Assembly: GCA_964016885.1 (NCBI GenBank)
Contig: OZ024748.1
Span: 37,357,047 to 37,421,046, forward strand
DNA from: Eledone cirrhosa
Lineage: Eukaryota > Mollusca > Cephalopoda > Octopoda > Eledonidae
Reading direction: 5' to 3'
Length of the DNA stretch: 64,000 nt
Both the position numbers and the translations under genes were made by a program. The notes under the pieces are model-generated. The model did not search any database and was not told the DNA's origin. It saw only the letters and a program-made list of their open reading frames with translations. Below, one piece after another: positions 55,951-64,000 of this stretch (position 1 is its first letter; every line of letters begins with the position of its first letter).

Positions 55951-58900
55951 AGATCTAGTGTGACAATGTTAGTGTCAGTGTTAACTACCTCTAGATATAG
56001 TATGACAATGTCAGTGTCAGTGTTAACTACCTCTAGATCTAGTGTGACAATGTCAGTGTCAGTGTTAACTACCTCTAGATCTAGTATGACAATGTTAGTG
56101 TCAGTGTTAACTATCTCTATATCTAGTGTGACAATGTTAGTGTCAGTGTTAACTACCTCTAGATATAGTATGACAATGTCAGTGTCAGTGTTAACTACCT
56201 CTAGATCTAGTATGACAATGTCAGTGTCAGTGTTAACTACCACAAGATCTAGTGTGACAATGTTAGTGTCAGTGTTAACTACCTCTAGATATAGTATGAC
56301 AATGTCAGTGTCAGTGTTTACTACCTCTAGATCTAGTATGACAATGTTAGTGTCAGTGTTAACTACCTCTAGATCTAGTATGACAATGTTAGTGTCAGTG
56401 TTAACTACCTCTAGATCTAGTGTGACAATGTTAGTGTCAGTGTTAACTACCTCAAGATCTAGTGTGACAATGTTAGTGTCAGTGTTAACTACCTCTAGTT
56501 ATAGTATGACAATGTTAGTGTCAGTGTTAACTACCTGTAGATCTAGTATGACAATATCAGTGTCAGTGTTAACTACCTCTAGATCTAGTATGACAATGTT
56601 AGTGTCAGTGTTATCTACCTCTAGATCTAGTATGACAATGTCAGTGTCAGTGTTAACTAACTCTAGATCTAGTGAGACGATGTTAGTGTCAGTGTTAACT
56701 ACCTGTAGATCTAGTATGACAATGTCAGTGTCAGGGTTAACTAGCTCTAGATCTAGTATGACAATGTTAGTGTCAGTGTTAACTACCACTAGATCTAGTG
56801 TGACAATGTTAGTGTCAGTGTTAACTACCTCTAGATCTAGTGTGACAATGTTAGTGTCAGTGTTAACTACCACTAGATCTAGTGTGACAATGTTAGTGTC
56901 AGTGTTAACTACCTCTAGATATAGTATGACAATGTCAGTGTCAGTGTTAACTACCTCTAGATCTAGTATGACAATGTCAGTGTCAGTGTTAACTACCACA
57001 AGATCTAGTGTGACAATGTTAGTGTCAGTGTTAACTACCTCTAGATATAGTATGACAATGTCAGTGTCAGTGTTTACTACCTCTAGATCTAGTATGACAA
57101 TGTTAGTGTCAGTGTTAACTACCTCTAGATCTAGTGTGACAATGTTAGTGTCAGTGTTAACTACCTCTAGATATAGTATGACAATGTCAGTGTCAGTGTT
57201 AACTACCTCTAGATCTAGTATGACAATGTCAGTGTCAGTGTTAACTACCACAAGATCTAGTGTGACAATGTTAGTGTCAGTGTTAACTACCTCTAGATAT
57301 AGTATGACAATGTCAGTGTCAGTGTTTACTACCTCTAGATCTAGTATGACAATGTTAGTGTCAGTGTTAACTACCTCTAGATCTAGTGTGACAATGTTAG
57401 TGTCAGTGTTAACTACCTCTAGATATAGTATGACAATGTTAGTGTCAGTGTTAACTACCTCTAGATCTAGTATGACAACGTTAGTGTCAGTGTTAACTAC
57501 CTCTAGATCTAGTATGACAATGTTAGTGTCAGTGTTAACTACCTCTAGATCTAGTATGACAATGTTAGTGTCAGTGTTAACTACCTCTAGATATAGTATG
57601 ACAATGTCAGTGTCAGTGTTAACTACCTCTAGATCTAGTATGACAATGTCAGTGTCATGGTTAACTACCTCTAGATCTAGTGTGACAATGTTAGTGTCAG
57701 TGTTAACTACCACTAGATCTAGTATGATAATGTCAGTGTCAGTGTTAACTCCCTCTAGATCTAGTATGACAATTTTAGTGTCAGTGTTAACTACCACTAG
57801 ATCTAGTATGACAATGTCAGTGTCAGGGTTAACTACCTCAAGATCTAGTGTGACAATGTTAGTGTCAGTGTTAACTACCACTAGATCTAGTATGACAATG
57901 TCAGAGTTAACTACCTCTAGATGTAATATGACAATGTCAGTGTCAGTGTTAACTACCTCTAGATCTAGTATGACAATATCAGTGTCAGTGTTAACTACCT
58001 CTAGATCTAGTGTGACAATGTCAGTGTCAGTGTTAACTACCTCTAGATCTAGTATGACAATGTCAGTGTCAGTGTTAACTACCTCTAGATCTAGTGTGAC
58101 AATGTCAGTGTCAGTGTTAACTACCTCTAGATCTAGTATGACAATGTTAGTGTCAGTGTTAACTATCTCTAGATCTAGTGTGACAATGTTAGTGTCAGTG
58201 TTTACTACCTCTAGATATAGTATGACAATGTCAGTGTCAGTGTTAACTACCTCTAGATCTAGTGTGACAATGTCAGTGTCAGTGTTAACTACCTCTAGAT
58301 CTAGTATGACAATGTTAGTGTCAGTGTTAACTATCTCTATATCTAGTGTGACAATGTTAGTGTCAGTGTTAACTACCTCTAGATATAGTATGACAATGTC
58401 AGTGTCAGTGTTAACTACCTCTAGATCTAGTATGACAATGTCAGTGTCAGTGTTAACTACCACAAGATCTAGTGTGACAATGTTAGTGTCAGTGTTAACT
58501 ACCTCTAGATATAGTATGACAATGTCAGTGTCAGTGTTTACTACCTCTAGATCTAGTATGACAATGTTAGTGTCAGTGTTAACTACCTCTAGATCTAGTG
58601 TGACAATGTTAGTGTCAGTGTTAACTACCTCTAGATATAGTATGACAATGTTAGTGTCAGTGTTAACTACCTCTAGATCTAGTATGACAATGTTAGTGTC
58701 AGTGTTAACTACCTCTAGATCTAGTATGACAATGTTAGTGTCAGTGTTAACTACCTCTAGATCTAGTGTGACAATGTTAGTGTCAGTGTTAACTACCGCT
58801 AGATATAGTATGACAATGTCAGTGTCAGTGTTAACTACCTCTAGATCTAGTATGACAATGTCAGTGTCATGCTTAACTACCTCTAGATCTAGTGTGACAA

Positions 58901-59220
58901 TGTTAGTGTCAGTGTTAACTACCACTAGATCTAGTATGACAATGTCAGTGTCAGTGTTAACTACCTCTAGATCTAGTATGACAATGTTAGTGTCAGTGTT
59001 AACTACCACTAGATCTAGTATGACAACGTCAGTGTCAGGGTTAACTACCTCAAGATCTAGTGTGACAATGTTAGTGTCAGTGTTAACTACCTCTAGATCT
59101 AGTATGACAATGTTAGTGTCAGTGTTAACTACCACTAGATCTAGTGTGACAATGTCAGTGTCAGTGTTAACTACCTCTAGATCTAGTATGACAATGTCAG
59201 TGTCAGTGTTAACTACCTCT
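55951..59220. repeat. Tandem duplication of 3,270 bp, copy B
   Basis: Copy of 52681-55950. Visible differences are ACTAACTCT near 56656, ATGATAATG near 57724 and TTTACT near 58201. With the one on the copy A side, I count four differences in 3,270 bp. Both limits are sharp: the next sequence differs from the copy within one monomer on each side. Confidence 0.9.
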
Positions 59221-62200
59221 AGATCTAGTATGACAATGTTAGTGTCAGTGTTAACTACCTCTAGATCTAGTATGACAATGTTAGTGTCAGTGTTAACTAC
59301 CTCTAGATCTAGTGTGACAATGTTAGTGTCAGTGTTAACTACCTCAAGATCTAGTGTGACAATGTTAGTGTCAGTGTTAACTACCTCTAGTTATAGTATG
59401 ACAATGTTAGTGTCAGTGTTAACTACCTGTAGATCTAGTATGACAATATCAGTGTCAGTGTTAACTACCTCTAGATCTAGTATGACAATGTTAGTGTCAG
59501 TGTTATCTACCTCTAGATCTAGTATGACAATGTCAGTGTCAGTGTTAACTACCTCTAGATCTAGTGAGACGATGTTAGTGTCAGTGTTAACTACCTGTAG
59601 ATCTAGTATGACAATGTCAGTGTCAGGGTTAACTAGCTCTAGATCTAGTATGACAATGTTAGTGTCAGTGTTAACTACCACTAGATCTAGTATGACAATG
59701 TTAGTGTCAGTGTTAACTACCTCTAGATCTAGTGTGACAATGTTAGTGTCAGTGTTAACTACCACTAGATCTAGTGTGACAATGTTAGTGTCAGTGTTAA
59801 CTACCTCTAAATATAGTATGACAATGTCAGTGTCAGTGTTAACTACCTCTAGATCTAGTATGACAATGTCAGTGTCAGTGTTAACTACCACAAGATCTAG
59901 TGTGACAATGTTAGTGTCAGTGTTAACTACCTCTAGATATAGTATGACAATGTCAGTGTCAGTGTTTACTACCTCTAGATCTAGTATGACAATGTTAGTG
60001 TCAGTGTTAACTACCTCTAGATCTAGTATGACAATGTTAGTGTCAGTGTTAACTACCTCTAGATATAGTATGACAATGTTAGTGTCAGTGTTAACTACCT
60101 CTAGATCTACTATGACAATGTCAGTGTCAGTGTTAACTACCACTAGATCTAGTATGACAATGTCAGAGTTAACTACCTCTAGATGTAATATGACAATGTC
60201 AGTGTCAGTGTTAACTACCTCTAGATCTAGTATGACAATGTCAGTGTCAGTGTTAACTACCTCTAGATCTAGTGTGACAATGTCAGTGTCAGTGTTAACT
60301 ACCTCTAGATCTAGTATGACAATGTTAGTGTCAGTGTTAACTATCTCTAGATCTAGTGTGACAATGTTAGTGTCAGTGTTAACTACCTCTAGATATAGTA
60401 TGACAATGTCAGTGTCAGTGTTAACTACCTCTAGATCTAGTGTGACAATGTCAGTGTCAGTGTTAACTACCTCTAGATCTAGTATGACAATGTCAGTGTC
60501 AGTGTTAACTACCTCTAGATCTAGTGTAACAATGTCAGTGTCAGTGTTAACTACCTCTAGATCTAGTATGACAATGTTAGTGTCAGTGTTAACTATCTCT
60601 AGATCTAGTGTGACAATGTTAGTGTCAGTGTTAACTACCTCTAGATATAGTGTGACAATGTTAGTGTCAGTGTTAACTACCTCTAGATATAGTATGACAA
60701 TGTCAGTGTCAGTGTTAACTACCTCTACATCTAGTATGACAATGTTAGTGTCAGTGTTAACTATCTCTAGATCTAGTGTGACAATGTTAGTGTCAGTGTT
60801 AACTACCTCTAGATATAGTATGACAATGTCAGTGTCAGTGTTAACTACCTCTAGATCTAGTGTGACAATGTCAGTGTCAGTGTTAACTACCTCTAGATCT
60901 AGTATGACAATGTCAGTGTCAGTGTTAACTACCTCTAGATCTAGTGTAACAATGTCAGTGTCAGTGTTAACTACCTCTAGATCTAGTATGACAATGTTAG
61001 TGTCAGTGTTAACTATCTCTAGATCTAGTGTGACAATGTTAGTGTCAGTGTTAACTACCTCTAGATATAGTATGACAATGTCAGTGTCAGTGTTAACTAC
61101 CTCTAGATCTAGTGTGACAATGTCAGTGTCAGTGTTAACTACCTCTAGATCTAGTATGACAATGTTAGTGTCAGTGTTAACTATCTCTAGATCTAGTGTG
61201 ACAATGTCAGTGTCAGTGTTAACTACCTCTAGATCTAGTATGACAATGTTAGTGTCAGTGTTAACTACCTCTAGATCTAGTGTGACAATGTCAGTGTCAG
61301 TGTTAACTACCTCAAGATCTAGTATGACAATGTCAGTGTCAGTGTTAACTACCTCTAGATCTAGTGTGACAATGTCAGTGTCAGTGTTAACTACCTCTAG
61401 ATCTAGTATGACAATGTTAGTGTCAGTGTTAACTATCTCTAGATCTAGTGTGACAATGTTAGTGTCAGTGTTAACTACCTCTAGATATAGTATGACAATG
61501 TCAGTGTCAGTGTTAACTACCTCTAGATCTAGTGTGACAATGTCAGTGTCAGTGTTAACTACCTCTAGATCTAGTATGACAATGTTAGTGTCAGTGTTAA
61601 CTATCTCTAGATCTAGTGTGACAATGTTAGTGTCAGTGTTAACTACCTCTAGATATAGTATGACAATGTCAGTGTCAGTGTTAACTACCTCTAGATCTAG
61701 TATGACAATGTCAGTGTCAGTGTTAACTACCACAAGATCTAGTGTGACAATGTTAGTGTCAGTGTTAACTACCTCTAGATATAGTATGACAATGTCAGTG
61801 TCAGTGTTTACTACCTCTAGATCTAGTATGACAATGTTAGTGTCAGTGTTAACTACCTCTAGATCTAGTGTGACAATGTTAGTGTCAGTGTTAACTACCT
61901 CTAGATATAGTATGACAATGTTAGTGTCAGTGTTAACTACCTCTAGATCTAGTATGACAACGTTAGTGTCAGTGTTAACTACCTCTAGATCTAGTATGAC
62001 AATGTTAGTGTCAGTGTTAACTACCTCTAGATCTAGTATGACAATGTTAGTGTCAGTGTTAACTACCTCTAGATATAGTATGACAATGTCAGTGTCAGTG
62101 TTAACTACCTCTAGATCTAGTATGACAATGTCAGTGTCATGGTTAACTACCTCTAGATCTAGTGTGACAATGTTAGTGTCAGTGTTAACTACCACTAGAT

Positions 62201-64000
62201 CTAGTATGACAATGTCAGTGTCAGCGTTAACTCCCTCTAGATCTAGTATGACAATTTTAGTGTCAGTGTTAACTACCACTAGATCTAGTATGACAATGTC
62301 AGTGTCAGGGTTAACTACCTCAAGATCTAGTGTGACAATGTTAGTGTCAGTGTTAACTACCACTAGATCTAGTATGACAATGTCAGAGTTAGCTACCTCT
62401 AGATGTAATATGACAATGTCAGTGTCAGTGTTAACTACCTCTAGATCTAGTATGACAATATCAGTGTCAGTGTTAACTACCTCTAGATCTAGTGTGACAA
62501 TGTCAGTGTCAGTGTTAACTACCTCTAGATCTAGTATGACAATGTCAGTGTCAGTGTTAACTACCTCTAGATCTAGTGTGACAATGTCAGTGTCAGTGTT
62601 AACTACCTCTAGATCTAGTATGACAATGTTAGTGTCAGTGTTAACTATCTCTAGATCTAGTGTGACAATGTTAGTGTCAGTGTTAACTACCTCTAGATAT
62701 AGTATGACAATGTCAGTGTCAGTGTTAACTACCTCTAGATCTAGTGTGACAATGTCAGTGTCAGTGTTAACTACCTCTAGATCTAGTATGACAATGTTAG
62801 TGTCAGTGTTAACTATCTCTAGATCTAGTGTGACAATGTTAGTGTCAGTGTTAACTACCTCTAGATATAGTATGACAATGTCAGTGTCAGTGTTAACTAC
62901 CTCTAGATCTAGTATGACAATGTCAGTGTCAGTGTTAACTACCACAAGATCTAGTGTGACAATGTTAGTGTCAGTGTTAACTACCTCTAGATATAGTATG
63001 ACAATGTCAGTGTCAGTGTTTACTACCTCTAGATCTAGTATGACAATGTTAGTGTCAGTGTTAACTACCTCTAGATCTAGTGTGACAATGTTAGTGTCAG
63101 TGTTAACTACCTCTAGATATAGTATGACAATGTTAGTGTCAGTGTTAACTACCTCTAGATCTAGTATGACAATGTTAGTGTCAGTGTTAACTACCTCTAG
63201 ATCTAGTATGACAATGTTAGTGTCAGTGTTAACTACCTCTAGATCTAGTGTGACAATGTTAGTGTCAGTGTTAACTACCTCTAGATATAGTATGACAATG
63301 TCAGTGTCAGTGTTAACTACCTCTAGATCTAGTATGACAATGTCAGTGTCATGCTTAACTACCTCTAGATCTAGTGTGACAATGTTAGTGTCAGTGTTAA
63401 CTACCACTAGATCTAGTATGACAATGTCAGTGTCAGTGTTAACTACCTCTAGATCTAGTATGACAATGTTAGTGTCAGTGTTAACTACCACTAGATCTAG
63501 TATGACAATGTCAGTGTCAGGGTTAACTACCTCAAGATCTAGTGTGACAATGTTAGTGTCAGTGTTAACTACCTCTAGATCTAGTATGACAATGTTAGTG
63601 TCAGTGTTAACTACCACTAGATCTAGTGTGACAATGTCAGTGTCAGTGTTAACTACCTCTAGATCTAGTATGACAATGTCAGTGTCAGTGTTAACTACCT
63701 CTAGATCTAGTATGACAATGTTAGTGTCAGTGTTAACTACCTCTAGATCTAGTATGACAATGTTAGTGTCAGTGTTAACTACCTCTAGATCTAGTGTGAC
63801 AATGTTAGTGTCAGTGTTAACTACCTCAAGATCTAGTGTGACAATGTTAGTGTCAGTGTTAACTACCTCTAGTTATAGTATGACAATGTTAGTGTCAGTG
63901 TTAACTACCTGTAGATCTAGTATGACAATATCAGTGTCAGTGTTAACTACCTCTAGATCTAGTATGACAATGTTAGTGTCAGTGTTATCTACCTCTAGAT
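57150..64000. repeat. Block pair, offset 4,482 bp, running off the right edge
   Basis: About 57150-59518 matches about 61632-64000. Anchors: ACTCCCTCT 57748/62230, AGATGTAAT 57919/62401, TCATGCTT 58868/63350, AGTTAT 59389/63871. The right copy has private TCAGCG near 62221 and TTAGCT near 62388. The region between the copies contains the 420-bp triplet. Confidence 0.82.
60300..61560. repeat. Ten-monomer (420-bp) unit in three tandem copies
   Basis: Matching landmarks fall at 60481, 60901 and 61321, exactly 420 bp apart. The rare AGTGTAACA occurs in the first two (60524, 60944) and is AGTGTGACA in the third. The first copy differs from the second in one unit, with AGATATAGTGTG near 60646. This is the shortest-period higher-order repeat in the right domain. 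Confidence 0.82.

Larger units (their letters stand above)
1..64000. repeat. Continuous 42-bp satellite array, about 1,529 monomers, filling the window
   Basis: Every stretch read is a copy of one 42-bp monomer: AGTATGACAATG, then TCAGTG twice, then TTAACTACCTCT, then AGATCT. Copies are head to tail with no inversion, spacer or unique insert. The consensus is 16/42 G+C (38%) and has no CpG; CpG appears only in scattered variants such as ACGATG or AACGTC. Each standard monomer carries overlapping XbaI (TCTAGA) and BglII (AGATCT) sites and an HpaI site (GTTAAC). The main variable sites are ATG/GTG in codon-like position 2, TCA/TTA in position 5, ACC/ATC in position 11, TCT/ACT/ACA/TCA in position 12 and TCT/TAT in position 14. 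Both window edges lie inside the array, so its true size is unknown. The layout fits eukaryotic satellite DNA; the family is not one I recognise. There are no gene-sized non-repeat intervals to annotate. Confidence 0.98.

Noticed and set aside
17863..59220. Assembly duplication artefact as the cause of the long near-identical blocks
   Set aside because: Not excluded, but less likely: each copy carries its own private variants and the junctions differ. Long spanning reads would settle it.
1..64000. CRISPR array
   Set aside because: Repeats abut with no unique spacers, and there are no cas genes or leader. The differences between units are point variants of the same 42 bp.
1..64000. Telomeric repeat or simple microsatellite
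   Set aside because: The period is 42 bp, with no G-rich 5-8 bp telomere motif. The only shorter internal repeat is TCAGTG twice per monomer.
1..64000. Transposon or rolling-circle element ends
   Set aside because: No terminal inverted repeats, coding domains, target-site duplications or breaks in the monomer series were seen. The dyads are inside the monomer and recur every 42 bp.
1..64000. CpG depletion as a sign of methylation
   Set aside because: The founding monomer has no CpG, so low CpG follows from its sequence. The few CpGs come from new variants, and no inference about methylation is possible.

Overview
The whole 64 kb window is one uninterrupted satellite (tandem repeat) array. 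I see no gene, RNA gene, mobile element or unique sequence, and neither end of the array is inside the window. The monomer is 42 bp: positions 1-12 AGTATGACAATG, positions 13-24 two copies of TCAGTG, positions 25-36 TTAACTACCTCT, positions 37-42 AGATCT. All monomers lie head to tail in one orientation. By hand count the window holds 1,529 complete monomers (about 1,486 of 42 bp and 43 of 36 bp) plus a 40-bp partial copy at the right edge. No other monomer length is needed to account for positions 1-63960.

Above the monomer the array is organised hierarchically. Groups of variant monomers recur together as higher-order blocks of 252 bp, 420 bp and roughly 1.2-4.7 kb. Some blocks are clean adjacent duplications, such as 17863-20250/20251-22638 (2,388 bp) and 52681-55950/55951-59220 (3,270 bp). 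Others are nested, so part of the order of events can be read. Diagnostic variants divide the window into overlapping domains. A left domain (1 to about 20.6 kb) carries a TCATGG...TTTACT variant. A middle domain (about 14.4-41.3 kb) carries a TAA variant that marks block starts. A right domain (about 40.9-64 kb) carries paired CTCAAG/AGTTAT, ACTCCCTCT and TCATGCTT variants.

Because 42 and 36 are multiples of three, a stop-free frame in the monomer stays open for kilobases. This happens on both strands: a Ser/Thr-rich 14-residue repeat (SMTMSVSVLTTSRS) on + and an acidic one (EVVNTDTDIVILDL) on -. I judge both to be by-products of periodicity. The commonest monomer variants change the amino acid in both frames, the frames overlap in full, and stops are copied along with blocks.

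The organism cannot be named from this sequence. A tens-of-kilobase, ~38% GC, CpG-free, homogenised satellite with higher-order structure fits eukaryotic heterochromatin (pericentromeric, subtelomeric or sex-chromosome-like) in a long-read assembly far better than a bacterial or viral genome. I do not recognise this satellite family. All block limits below come from reading by eye and are good to about one monomer unless stated.
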